From Triops longicaudatus (taxonomy: Eukaryota > Arthropoda > Branchiopoda > Notostraca > Triopsidae): DNA of 64,000 nt. The notes beneath the pieces are model-generated. The model worked only from the letters and a program-made list of their open reading frames with translations. It ran no database searches and was not told the DNA's origin. Positions 44,201 to 54,298 of this stretch are shown here, one piece after another (the stretch's first letter is position 1; every line of letters begins with the position of its first letter). The stretch spans positions 1 to 64,000 of the forward strand of contig JAGQDJ010000004.1 of NCBI GenBank assembly GCA_022885665.1, given 5' to 3'. Both the position numbers and the translations under genes were made by a program.

Positions 44201-47200
44201 GCTGCGGCCCCTCAGTTTTCCAAAGTCCTGATGACCGGAAGTGCTGAGCGAGGACGGGAGCAAGTGTGTATGTGTGTGCACATTTGCTCGTTCTCTATGG
44301 CTGCTATATCATCAAAAGACACTGTAATTAACCCGACCCCCAGCTCGTCTTTTATTTTTCCCCAAACTTTTTTGTCGAGGCTTTTGTCTTTTGTCTGACG
44401 TACTGGGGTGCTTGGGTAAATTGTCAAGAAAAAGGAGAATCGAGCATAGAGACGCCGTTCAAACATGCATTGTCGGTTTCTGTTCACCCGTTTCATTCTG
44501 CGAACAGCACCTGCCCCTTCTCTCATTCCAGCAGCCAATGAAAAGGCTCGCTAGTTCGAGAAACAAACCCCACAACTTGTCTTATGCTCGACGTAGGTTG
44601 GATTTCGTGAGCTATTGCCTTGAATAATAGCAACCTGTAGCTCGCGGCTGTAAATGCTGCTAGAACAGCTACTGCTATGCGACGCTAACGACGGTCGACA
44701 CAAAGAAAAAAGTCATTACCGAACGCCCAGCCTACCTAACAAGACATCTTTCCGGAGCTGAGCTCGCTTAGAGACTTGCTCTGCGACTTCAATGTGCCAA
44801 ATTTAAAATCACGTTGCATTGCGTTTACAGTGTAACAAATTGTGCGCCGCTTTTTTGGGAGTGACGTGATTGGTGCGAAGTTAGGCTAGTGAGGCCGTTA
44901 ACAAGTGGAGTGGAAGCTCATTCACGAGCTAATTTGAGCTCGACTAGTCTCAGTGAAGAGTATTTCCGGTTTCGCTATAGTTAAAGTGGCTCTTCTCATT
45001 GGTCCATTAGATGTCCTACGCCCAGGTAACACATGCAATCTATCCCGGCCGATCTTTTTTTTTTTTTTTTTTTTTTTTGCTGTGATTAAACTTTACACTC
45101 ACGGTATGGTGGACTTGAAGGGGGTTACAGGAAGTACAGATTTCCGGCCATGATTTTTTGGAAACCCTATATATTCCACTGGCCCATCGCGGCTTCGAGT
45201 TAGGAAAAAATAGTCACCTGTTCCCCCTTCTTCCGGTGTCCTTTTTCAGCGCTTTTTTTGTTAGCTGGCGCTTGTTAGTTTGCTAAGATAATATGAAAGC
45301 ATAAGTGTCGTGATTGCTGAGCAAATACCTATGATGAGTGTCCCTTAATGGAATCTCCATAAGAACTCAGGCGACAGTTGACAAATACTTGAATGGCACG
45401 CGGCTAAGTTAACACCACGCCTTTTGTGTATCCGACTTGAGCTTGTGTAAGTTACATATTGACTTTCGCTCATTGGCGTGGGCTATTCTTCGCATTCCTC
45501 AAGCTCGCACTGTCGTATACTCGCACAACAATTATTCAGTAAAAGGGTGTACTGATGCGAGCTACAAGAAAAATTATTAAAAGACATGGAATTAAAGGAT
45601 GCCTGTGCTAGGAAAGGTCGTGAGAGCAAGGTCAAAGGTTTTTGGTAAGGGCCATTGCTGCGTGAGAAGCTGGCTGCAGAGAAGAGATTGTTGTTGAGTC
45701 TTCTCGGTAGCAAAGATTTGGATTGCCTTAGAGCACATACAAAATCAATGCGCATGAAAACCTGTTCATTGTCAAATCCTCGTTGGCACATTCGTGTGTC
45801 TTAAGCTTTTCAAACGATAAAATAGAGAGTATGGCAATAAAAGAATTTAGGTGTGTAATTCGAAGAGCCATTTTGAAAGTTTTGAAGGGATTCAAAAGCT
45901 TTTACGACGCAGGCAGTTCGTCTTTTCGCTGTATTTCACTGGGGGGAGAGCATTCATGTTTCGACATGAGCACGGTATTCACGTTCCAGTGGAGGGTTTC
46001 CTAATCCCGTTCTGACGTTGTTACCCCCGCGAGCACAAAGATGGTAATTGATTTTATGATTGGTTTGTTTCCTTTTCCAAAAGGCGGCTATGGCAGTCTG
46101 GGTGGGGACATGCAAACGATCACCGAGTTGGGGCCTGGGCCAGGTCACCACGCCCACCAGCATCCTCATGCCCCTCCAACGCAAACGCATCCCGAGGACC
46201 AATCCCCTTTCGCGCCGACACACTACGAGGGTGAAGCAGATTATCAAAGCATCGAATCTGTGAATGTCTCGCATCATCCATCCTTCATGCACCCCGAGCC
46301 ACCCCCTGAGTTCTACCCGCAGCCAGCGCATGCACAAACACACTATATGAAACCATCTCATTATGGCCGAGGTAAGACGCCTTTTCTCAGCAACCCCCTT
46401 TGCCTGCAGAATTCCCAACGCTAGGAATAAGACACGTGGCGGAAGTTGTGATAGACCTCTATAGATAATGACGCGTGGATGAAAGCCGCCATAGAACCTT
46501 TTTTTTAAGTTCTTTGAATTTCCTTTTCAGGGTATACATTTTCTGTGCCATCCCCCCTGAAGAAGGGGCGGTGTGTGTCGATTTTTTTCTTTATTTTCAT
46601 TTTTTTTCTTTATTTTTTGTTTTTATTATTTTTATTTTGACTTTCGTGTTTAAAAACCCTTTGTTGTGTACTCTCTTTTAACGTTGGAAGTACCGTTCTT
46701 GATATATTATACTTTTACGGGCCGATGACTGCTTGTGAAAGTGCAAGGCCTTGGTTTCGACGAAGAGAGGGGGATGGGGGGGCACTTTTGTCCAAGTTGT
46801 AATACACGTATGTGTTCAGAGACGATGAAGGGCTCCGGGGCAGTAAGTTAATTGCCGCTATTGGGATAGTTTGAAGGCCTTCTCCGCCGGCGGCCCGTGA
46901 CGCCCTCAAGGCTTTTGTGAGACTAACAACAGTAGGAGTCATTCTCAAAATTCGCCTGTAACCAAAGTCTGTCGTGTCATCGTCCAGCGTGCGCTGTCCA
47001 TTTTTTTCTTTGGTTTTATTATTATTGTTATTATAAAGAATAAACTTCCCCCTGTTCAAGGGGAAAGTAAAGTACCTGAGTAATAGTCTTTGATTTTTTG
47101 GGTTCCGTAGGGCGGTATCATGAAAACTACGATTACAGCAACGGCCCAGCCGCACCAGCGCAACATGGATACCATGATCAAGGAGCGTTTCAGACAGTAC

Positions 47201-47960
47201 CTAATGTTGGACAGCCGTCGGATCCTTGGAACACAGCCGCGACGGATCCTTTGGGCATTTCACACACAGGCTACATGCCACCGAGCCACCAACACGGCCA
47301 TAACGTACATGGCCACCGAGAAGCTGTGATGGGAGGCCAGAGTCCTTCTCTGGGATCTCCTGATTCCAAACCGATGCAAAATACCATGCTAGCTTACCAA
47401 GGTATATTGAATCTCAGCAATTGTCCTTCTGGGGCTGTTTGAATTTGATTTTGAAATAAAGGGAAAAAAGAATTTGCAGACCAATTGGCTAACTTGTGAT
47501 TTTTGTTATAGGAGGTCCTCCTGGTAGCGGTCCTTGTTTTACAGGCTCCGGTCCGATTCAGTTGTGGCAGTTTTTGCTTGAGCTTCTCACGGACAAAACG
47601 TGCCAGAATTTCATTTCGTGGACGGGCGACGGTTGGGAATTCAAACTGTCGGATCCCGACGAAGTAGCCAGACGGTGGGGTATCCGGAAGAACAAGCCCA
47701 AGATGAATTATGAAAAGTTGAGCCGGGGTTTGCGTTATTACTACGACAAGAATATTATCCATAAGACTGCTGGCAAACGATACGTTTATCGTTTCGTGTG
47801 CGACCTTCAGAGCTTATTGGGGTAAGCAGTTGGACAACTTTGCCCTTTTGGCGTGACTTGTGTTTACTAAAGGTTCTATTTTCTTTTTCTGTTTAGGTAC
47901 ACGGCCGAAGAGCTTCACGCCATGGTTGATCTCAAACTTGAGAAGAAAGACGACGAATGA
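29273..47960 (+). CDS. pnt: Ets-family transcription factor, Ets1/Pointed-P2 type
   Basis: Exons: 29244-29401 (ATG at 29273), 30131-30365, 39984-40100, 42452-42652, 42792-43100, 46084-46371, 47111-47401, 47512-47821, 47897-47960, giving 647 aa. It is a nuclear activator downstream of receptor tyrosine kinase/Ras/MAPK signalling. Aa 122-160 carry VPPLTPGTNSKMTEALKASF and EQERLGIPK, with the MAPK phosphoacceptor Thr (about aa 131) as in Ets1 and Pointed-P2. The PNT/SAM domain follows (about 145-228: QWSESDVACWLNWAIKEFSL, FMGDILWEHLEILQK). The middle is rich in Pro, His and Gln. The ETS DNA-binding domain (539-620) has SGPIQLWQFLLELL, WTGDGWEFKLSDPDEVARRW and the recognition helix MNYEKLSRGLRYYYDKNIIH. 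The C-terminus YTAEELHAMVDLK is Ets1-like. The first ATG is a choice, since the frame stays open upstream. Other first exons are possible. Confidence 0.95.
30366..35612 (+). other. Ets gene intron (first part)
   Basis: Part of a 9.6-kb intron. No other gene is supported. It contains the 12-bp palindrome GGTCACGTGACC at 33904-33915 and, around 34567-34860, a GC-richer island open on several frames, without recognised product. Confidence 0.55.
33904..33915. promoter_or_regulatory. Palindromic E-box GGTCACGTGACC
   Basis: A perfect 12-bp palindrome centred on CACGTG, the high-affinity type for bHLH-zipper factors (USF, MITF/TFE, Myc/Max families). It is in an intron of the Ets gene. Function is inferred from sequence only. 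Confidence 0.3.
35613..35784. mobile_element. TA-flanked MITE (copy 4)
   Basis: 172 bp with TA at 35611-35612 and 35785-35786. Ends are CACTGGTATCTCGTTAGAAC and GTATTAACGAGATTCTACTG. Internal inverted TTCGTT/AACGAA sequences are shared with the other copies. Confidence 0.8.
35785..39983 (+). other. Ets gene intron (second part) with a GC-rich island
   Basis: Mostly non-coding. The segment about 36890-37170 is GC- and CpG-rich compared with its surroundings and lies about 1 kb before a candidate alternative first exon (38088-38130). A promoter in this interval is possible. The minus-strand frame at 36684-37184 is judged a composition effect. Confidence 0.4.
38088..38130 (+). other. pnt: Candidate alternative first coding exon of the Ets gene
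   Basis: ATGATGGGCATT opens 14 codons (MMGIKTMKPLTRCK) and ends AAAG|GTAGTG in phase 1, which joins in frame to the MAPK-site exon at 39984. The result would be a short N-terminus directly before DIPAQVPPLTP, similar in arrangement to vertebrate ETS1. All introns of this gene are phase 1 here, so phase match alone has about a one-in-three chance of occurring randomly. Confidence 0.35.
40101..42451 (+). other. Ets gene intron between the MAPK-site and PNT exons
   Basis: 2.35 kb containing MITE copy 5 and a GC-richer stretch (41080-41590) open on several frames without recognisable product. A TATATAA sequence near 41760 could belong to a promoter, but nothing else supports it. Confidence 0.5.
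40506..40673. mobile_element. TA-flanked MITE (copy 5)
   Basis: 168 bp flanked by TA at 40504-40505 and 40674-40675. Ends are CAGTAAATTCCTGTTATAAC and AAGCTAGATTTTACTG. Same family as copies 1-4. Confidence 0.8.
43101..46083 (+). other. Ets gene intron with possible internal start
   Basis: 3.0 kb without other genes. It has a poly-G run near 44120-44134 and a poly-T run near 45056-45078. The frame of the next exon is open upstream to an ATG at 46041 in a fair context (AAAGATGG). A transcript starting in this intron could make a PNT-less protein. Confidence 0.4.
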
Positions 47961-50040
47961 AGTCATAGCATAATTGCCACGAAAACACTTTTTTTACGTT
48001 TTAGCGTATTTTTGTACATAGACAAAAGATGACTTGTCAAACCCCACGCCTCTGTACTCCTCGCGAAAGTGCAGAGCACGGCATCAAACTTCTGATGACA
48101 GTGCAAAGGCCTGCATTACGGAAAACCAAAGTTTTTGCTTTTTTGAAAATGAGAGAAGACGAGAAGCTTCCGAATTTTTTACGTTCTCCCCCCTTGATCT
48201 TGTTTTCCAACTTTTTGATAATCTTGTGATGCGAAGCCCAGTCTGGGTGTGTTCCAAATCTCTCTGCTCCAAAGTTTTCATCTTATTTCGAGTTGCTCTC
48301 AAAACACGAGTGCCTTATGCAAAACCAGGAGATTTCTTACTACTGTGGGATGTTTTTGTTACAAATGGAGTACTGATAGGGAAGAAAGAGCGAGAGAAAA
48401 AATAGAAAACGTCTTTCTGTCGTACCTTTTTGCGAGGAGCACAATAGATTTGAAAGGGAGCAAAGAAAATGTAACACAATTGACGGTTTACTGGTGAAAG
48501 ACATTCAGTCCCAAGTGCCTTTTTTCTTAAAAGGGTCTGTTTAAAAAAAGAAAAAAAAAAAGAGGAAGCATATCATGTGATGCCGTAGGTGTACAGAGCT
48601 TTCTCCGTGTACGGAGAAAAGATTCGTCGACTTTATTGCATTTTTGACGAGACAATTTGGTACATATAATTTCAGTTTTTCCGGTCCTGAACAATGTTTT
48701 GACAAATTGCCCCCGCATATATAAACAGAGGGTTATTTTTTTGAAACTCCGTATCTCTCCTCGGTGTAAATTATTGTACACTCCCCTTTTTCTTACTTTT
48801 GAGGAAAAACAGATCATGTGTCATATTTGTAGAATTGTTAGACCTAGCACCTGTATGTTGTTGATTATGGCAATCTCACGGCAATTTTTTTTTCGTTCAC
48901 TTTGTATTGGAAACACGGAATGGAGAGAGATGAGAGACAGTCTAAATTGTAAGAGATTGTCGCGAAGCCAAAGTCATCCCTTTATCCAGTTGTGCTTTTG
49001 TATTTTTTTAAGAGGTAGAATTTTTTAAGGAAATTATGAGTTAGGCCAGTGCTGAGTTCTCTGAAGTGAAAAAAGCCAGTGCTGGGCGAATTTTGTGTGT
49101 AAAAAAAATATTGGTTATGTGTCACAAACAATCATAAGTTAATAGAATGTTAGAGTTTAAGTGTGTTTGACTTTTTATTATTTCATAAGCTCATGGTAAC
49201 AAACACGGCGTTTTTGCATGCAAGCGTTTTACGGAAAGTCACGGATTACGTGAAGGACGAGTTCCTGCGCAGGTTGCATAAATTTACGTCCGTGAATCGA
49301 AGGAATATCCTATAAGAATATGCACATACGAAAGTTAGTCCCTCGTTCTGAGTCACGACAATTATGCGAGAACCACGATAATTTCTAGGAAATAAATATG
49401 ACTTTTCTGTTAGCCTATAAATTTAATTTCCTTAGAGAAAAACAAAGGCATAACGAAGAGTTATTCAACGATTCGTCTTAGCCAAAAAGAATTGCAAAGA
49501 ATTCATTACAGTTCTCAACTCAACACATAAAGGACCAATTACTTGTTCGCTTGTTCTTCCTTTCACTACGGTTTGTTCGACTGTACAAGTATTTTCAAAA
49601 GATCCTTCACAGCATTCGAAGCTATGGAGCGTACGCAGGCAGGTAATCATTCTTGCCTTTCTGTTTTGAGAGAAGTTTCATTACGAATTTAAAGTGCTGT
49701 ACAGCGAATGAATTATTAAAGCTTCAATGGAACAAACGGGACCTAAACACATTGAATTTAAGAGTTCGCCTTCTCCAAAAGTGCTACAGCACTTATCTTT
49801 TCAGACTAAGTTTACGAGTTGAGAAAACATTGGCATCAAGCCATGTGCGCAAACCAATTTTTCGCCGCTATACTGATCATTCTCATAGAATACGTAAAAT
49901 TTACTGCTCGTTTTCATTTTTAGGCATTAAAATTTTAATTGAAAAAGGTTTTTGTACTCTATAACGCAGACAACTTAACAGTGCAGTGGTTTCTACAAGT
50001 ATCACCAATCATCAACGGTTTCGAATGTTTGAATATCCCG
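47961..50040 (+). other. Ets gene 3' UTR and intergenic region
   Basis: AT-rich, with a candidate polyadenylation signal AATAAA at 49391-49396, which would give a 3' UTR of about 1.45 kb. No other gene is supported. Confidence 0.45.
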
Positions 50041-50155
50041 CTTGGCACCATACGTTGGGCGAATTGCTGAGAGCTGCATCTCTCGCGAATCGCGGTTTAC
50101 TTCTTTCGTTTCCGGTAACCCGTGAACAAGTGAAGTCTGTCTAGAAAACTTTCAG
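50041..50155 (+). other. ATP synthase F6 5' UTR exon and promoter region
   Basis: A donor CTTTCAG|GTAAAT at 50156 and an acceptor TATTTTAG ending at 50353, ten bases before the ATG, indicate a 198-bp intron in the 5' UTR. TCTCGCGA at 50081 and pyrimidine-rich TTCTTTCGTTTCCGG lie just upstream of the donor, so transcription probably starts near here. The 5' limit is not visible. Confidence 0.5.
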
Positions 50156-50362
50156 GTAAATACATACATTTTGGGGCGTAATTGCATTGTGTACTTGTAA
50201 ATAGTGACAGAAACAAATAGAGTTTTAATTAGAAATAAGTATTGAAGTTCTAGTTATGAGGCATCCATGCTAAAGTCCACTGTTTGTTATGTTAGCGTCG
50301 CCCCTGCTTAAACGTTAATGACAATTCTTTGTTTTCTGCCTTTGGTATTTTAGATAAACAAC

Positions 50363-50823
50363 ATGTTGGTCAATCCTCTCCGTACCATCACTCGCCAACG
50401 CGAGTTGTTGAGCCGCCAGTTTGGAGTGTGTGCCGTGGTTGCCCAAAAAGCCTCCGACCCCATCCAGAAACTCTTTGTCGACAAAATCCGCGAATACGAA
50501 CAGAAGGCCAAGTAATTTTTGCATTATTAGAATGCAATCGTCCAACGTACATAATCCTCTTTCTTATAGGGCTGCTGGCGGTAAATTGGTAGATGTATCT
50601 CCTCAGGTTGAAAGAGACCTTAAAGCAGAGCTCGATAAAGTAGCTAGGCAGTACGGAGGTTCTGAAGGGGCTGAAATGACCCAATTTCCATCTTTCCAGT
50701 TCAAGGGTGAGAATATTTATAACTTTTGGCAAAATTTTTAATATACTTGTAAATAACTGCTTTCTTTTTTCCTTTTCTGGTGTATTTGCAGATCCTAAGG
50801 TCGATCCCATCAACATGCAGTAA
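50363..50823 (+). CDS. ATP5PF: Mitochondrial ATP synthase coupling factor 6 (F6)
   Basis: Three coding exons: 50363-50511, 50570-50706, 50792-50823, giving 105 aa (family about 105-108). F6 is part of the peripheral stalk that holds F1 to Fo in the inner mitochondrial membrane. The first 30 residues are basic and hydrophobic without acidic residues up to the first Glu (MLVNPLRTITRQRELLSRQF), as in a mitochondrial targeting sequence. The mature part begins with DPIQKLFVDKIREYEQKAK, which matches human DPIQKLFVDKIREYKSKRQ. Then come GGKLVDVSPQVERDLKAEL and the typical FPSFQFKDPKVDPI near the end. Introns are short (58 and 85 bp). Polyadenylation signal at 50877. Confidence 0.96.
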
Positions 50824-50876
50824 AACAGTGCTACCATTTTTGTGCATTCTGTCACTAGTTCCGGAGATAACGTGTA

Positions 50877-50882
50877 AATAAA
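50877..50882 (+). other. Polyadenylation signal AATAAA of ATP synthase F6
   Basis: 54 bases after the F6 stop, giving a compact 3' UTR. Confidence 0.75.
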
Positions 50883-50883
50883 A

Positions 50884-51109
50884 GCCATAACAGGCCATCT
50901 GTCTTTACCAGCTCTATCTTTAGAGGTCTCCAGTATATTAATTGCAACTGCCATTAGTGAGTCTTGGAAACTATTGTCTCCTGCAGAGGAAAGTTTGGCA
51001 ATAAATTGATTTAGTACTCCTTTTGTCGCACAAAATACCGTTATGGAAACGAGAAACGTCTTTGACTCTTCTAGCACCCCTGTAGTTCCTAGGGTATTAA
51101 TTCGATACT
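50884..51109 (-). pseudogene. Unidentified coding-like segment (possible exon or relic)
   Basis: After a possible acceptor (TGCATTTAG) on the minus strand a frame reads YRINTLGTTGVLEESKTFLV, then VFCATKGVLNQFIAKLSSAG and FQDSLMAVAINILETSKDRA, with a possible donor GCTG|GTAAAG near 50915. The pattern of helices resembles ARM/HEAT-type repeats, but I cannot name a family. The frame runs on into the antisense of ATP synthase F6, which is shadow. No partner exons are certain, so this may be a relic or chance. Confidence 0.25.
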
Positions 51110-52631
51110 AAATGCAGTAAAAGGGTTATTGAACGAAATTGCACGAAAAAAAACTACGAGAACACGGGTCTCGGTATAAATAGTCCATTTATGCATTGAA
51201 AAGGAAAGTGCCATGAGATTGGTTTTATTTTCGCAGGTTTTATGACCCTGATGAGACTTCTCTCTAAGAAAGCGCATAATAGAAAAGTGGGACAGCATCT
51301 GGTTATTTGGCTACGCTGCCGAGAATAGTTTCGTGCTTACCAAAATATACCAGCAATTTCCGTTAATTTCGATGAGTACGAGAAATAACTTATTAATGGC
51401 GCATTTTCAATATTATCAATGAAGATAAGTGAATGGTCTGTCACAACAAAGGAAGAAAAACAGGCCTTAATTTCCAAAAAATCAGCTAACTAAGCTGTCA
51501 TTTTTATTCACTTTTCTATTGTATTGTTTTAAAATTTTCGTGTTTGGGGTAAAAGTAGAATTCAGGATGAGTGCTCCTTTGTTGTTTACAATTCCTAATA
51601 ATGGCTCAGTTCAGGCATTTCGTTAACATTTTGGAAGATTTGGGATTGGCCTCGTTGGAGACTTTAATGTAATTAAGAGAACTTTTGCAAAATTCCGCGA
51701 CAGTGGCAGAGTTTCGAGAAGTCGCGCGATTACATTTGAATATTAAAATCACTTGGTGAGTTGAAGAGCTGTGAAAGGTATGAACGAACTTGTACAATGT
51801 TCGTAAACATTTTTTGCGGAAAATAAATTTTTGCACACAAAAATCCAGTATTTATAATTCCTTCGTACGTGGAAAATGAAAGTAGGCCAATAGAAGTTAT
51901 GAGCTCTGTCCGCGTAAAACAAGGATTTCTTTTTATTTTAAAGCCATGGACGTCCCCGAATACCCTGGCTTATTCCTGGTCCTGGAATTTTGTCGTCCTA
52001 TTTTCAAACCACCAATGTGCTAACAAAGTGGTAATAAGGCAACTTTAATTACTGCATTATCTGCACGGCAACGTTTCAGTCTTGAATGCATGAGCGTCAG
52101 AAAGACGTTCACTGGCAAAGAGAATCAGCATACAAAAGACTTCGCATAAAACGCAGTAACAAAATTTTGCACACCTCATCAAGTTCGGGATATGGGTGAC
52201 CATACCAACCTAAACAGTATTCAAGTGAGGTCAAAGATGTCTTGTACTCTAATTAACCGAATGTTTGAAATAGGCAAATTAAGTTATGGAAATTATTCCT
52301 CTCCACACGAGCATTCCAGATCTGTAAAAATTACTGCGCTAACCCTTCAAATAAGCGAGAAAACTGAGCTTGCATATGAAATTATGCCCTCAGGGCGTCT
52401 CAGGAGCCAAAAATTTTGAAATTCCATAAAGAATAACATGGGAAAAAGTGTCATGCACGATGCCAGCATCATGCTTTTCGAGGTCTCGTTCACCTTTTCC
52501 TTTCCCTTTTCCTGCTTCCCATGCTGTTTCCAATGATACTATTGGTAATCCCATTTTCTTGGGATATACAAGGTACCATAGGAAGCAGGACAGGAAAGTT
52601 TGTACTTTTTTTCCCCAGAAAAACCAAACTA
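51110..52631. other. Intergenic DNA with weak coding-like traces
   Basis: At 51601-51770 the plus strand reads MAQFRHFVNILEDLGLASLE and, after an in-frame TAA, LRELLQNSATVAEFREVARL, ending at a consensus donor GTGAGT. It looks like a decayed exon but has no recognised family. Nothing else is supported. Confidence 0.3.
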
Positions 52632-52704
52632 CATACATGGGGATTCGAACCTACAACCTTACGGTCCATACTTCAAGGCTTAGACCGCTTGGCCATAACT
52701 CTTA
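52632..52704 (-). repeat. tRNA-derived SINE head (or tRNA pseudogene)
   Basis: On the minus strand an A box TGGCCAAGCGG (52685-52695) and a perfect B box GGTTCGAATCC (52641-52651) are spaced as in tRNA genes with a Leu/Ser-like D arm (AAGCGGTCTAAG). The acceptor stem and anticodon stem do not fold well, and non-tRNA sequence follows (down to about 52450). That fits a SINE or a dead tRNA copy rather than a functional tRNA gene. Confidence 0.5.
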
Positions 52705-53309
52705 TGTAAGAAAAAGTCTTGTTGGCTAGTGATGCGAAATACTAAAAATACCGGCCGTATGTGACCTATGCAACTTGTGACAGATTATATCTGGTACAGT
52801 TACATTTCTACACTTCTTTCTGACAGGAAGTTTGTTCAAAATAAAACACTATAGTATACACTTAAGGTTCGGTTAAATTGCAACATATTGCGACTTACAG
52901 AACATTTTCAAGTTATTCCAATTGATGAATTTGGAATTATAAGAATCAAAGTATGGGGATTTCCTTGAATATCGTCTGGAAATTGATATTGAACTTATGA
53001 ACTCAAAACTCAACCAAATAATAATAAAATCACAACACTTCTTCACATTTCAGAGGCAAGAGTTGAAATTAGTAAATCTAACCAAGAAAACAGTATTATA
53101 ATAAAATAAGTATATTTCGCACAGCAATTCGTGTTCAAGTGTTAAAATAAGGCTTAGGCGTTCGACACAGCAGCCGTTTACAAGAAGTAAATATGGAAGA
53201 ATAACAGACTAGACAACTTACGATCAAATGAGGTTAGTTTTTTTAAAAAAAATCAACTAAACGGCTTCGGCCAGTGTATCAAACAGGGTAAATTAATTAC
53301 AGGAAGACA

Positions 53310-54298
53310 CTAGATGACACGCCCAAAATAGGATTTTGAGTCTTCTAGAATGCCCATTTCCCTTTTTGTTTCCATAAAGCCCAATTTCCCGTAGAATTCC
53401 ACAGCTGCCTTGTCCTCTCATACCACTTCCACGTGACATCCAAATGAACCTTGATCGATCGACATACCAAAAATATTATTAATACATTTATTATAACAAT
53501 AAAATACTAAAAGTTAAATAGTAAGCACAAGTCAAAACTTTTGCTCTTATAACCCTAATAAATGCATACTTCTATATAAAATTTTTTAAAAAAAATACAA
53601 TATCAAATACCAGCAAACAAAGAAATACAAAGACATAAGAGAATATGATTAATTTCTAAAACAAGTTTTCGAAATGGAAATTGAAGTTTTTCCGAGAATT
53701 GAAATCAATTAAGGATGCGCCCTTAAAGCAGCTATTACGCAAGCTACTAGGTGTTTGGCAACGGATTGATCCCCTATTGAGCTCAACATGCCTACATTCA
53801 ATTGTGAAGGATGCTGGCTATAGAGAATTTCAGCCTCTGTTCGATCTTTCTGCAAACTCTTCATGAATTCCTAAAGAAAACGAAAAGTTTTCACTTGTAA
53901 ATTTTTTAAAGTAGACTGTCGAAAAACACCTTTATTAGCTTACTACATGTTGCATTACTGAAGCATATTTCCTCTCCAGTTCGGGAACCCGAGCTACCTG
54001 GCACCGCTGGCGAAACTGTTTCGCATTTGCAGCGGCTACGGTATACCTAGCAATTCCGCTATCATCTTCCATTACGAAACACAGTCGGTCGCAATGCCAA
54101 GAAAGCGCCCAGAAAAAAAATAATAAAAAACATTAATTTATTATGAAAATTAACAACTTGAAGTTAAAGTAGTAGACGTAGACACAGGAAGGACATTGGG
54201 ACCGAATCTGCCAGGAGAAATCTGCTTGAGGGAACCGATGGTCACGAAAGGATACCACAGAAATCTGTCAGCTACGAAGGATTTATTGAGATGGAGCC
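53310..54298 (-). pseudogene. OGA: O-GlcNAcase C-terminal (acetyltransferase-like) domain, decayed copy
   Basis: Four pieces read in order on the minus strand. (1) 54298 to about 54240: FVADRFLWYPFVTIGS, resembling the family's LVGDRLVGPFLTLSPE (weakest). (2) About 54112-53944: LCFVMEDDSGIARYTVAAAN to ELERKYASVMQHV. (3) 53870 to about 53714: QLNVGMLSSIGDQSVAKHLV, ACVIAALRAH. (4) 53449-53310: SFGCHVEVV, stop, EDKAAVEFYGKLGFMETKRE, ending GRVI. This is the order of the C-terminal GNAT-like domain of OGA, which removes O-GlcNAc from nuclear and cytosolic proteins; the hydrolase domain is absent. Lesions: a TGA inside piece 4, a lost donor after piece 3, and a lost AG acceptor before piece 2. The intron between pieces 2 and 3 still has GT-AG, so this is a genomic duplicate, not a retrocopy. 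Confidence 0.6.

Noticed and set aside
50388..50883. Minus-strand ORF overlapping ATP synthase F6
   Set aside because: Antisense shadow of the F6 exons and their introns. Only the part beyond 50884 is kept as a weak candidate.
53401..53440. Internal TGA of the OGA-like segment as a selenocysteine codon
   Set aside because: The neighbouring splice sites are also broken and no SECIS-like hairpin was noticed. A decayed copy is simpler.
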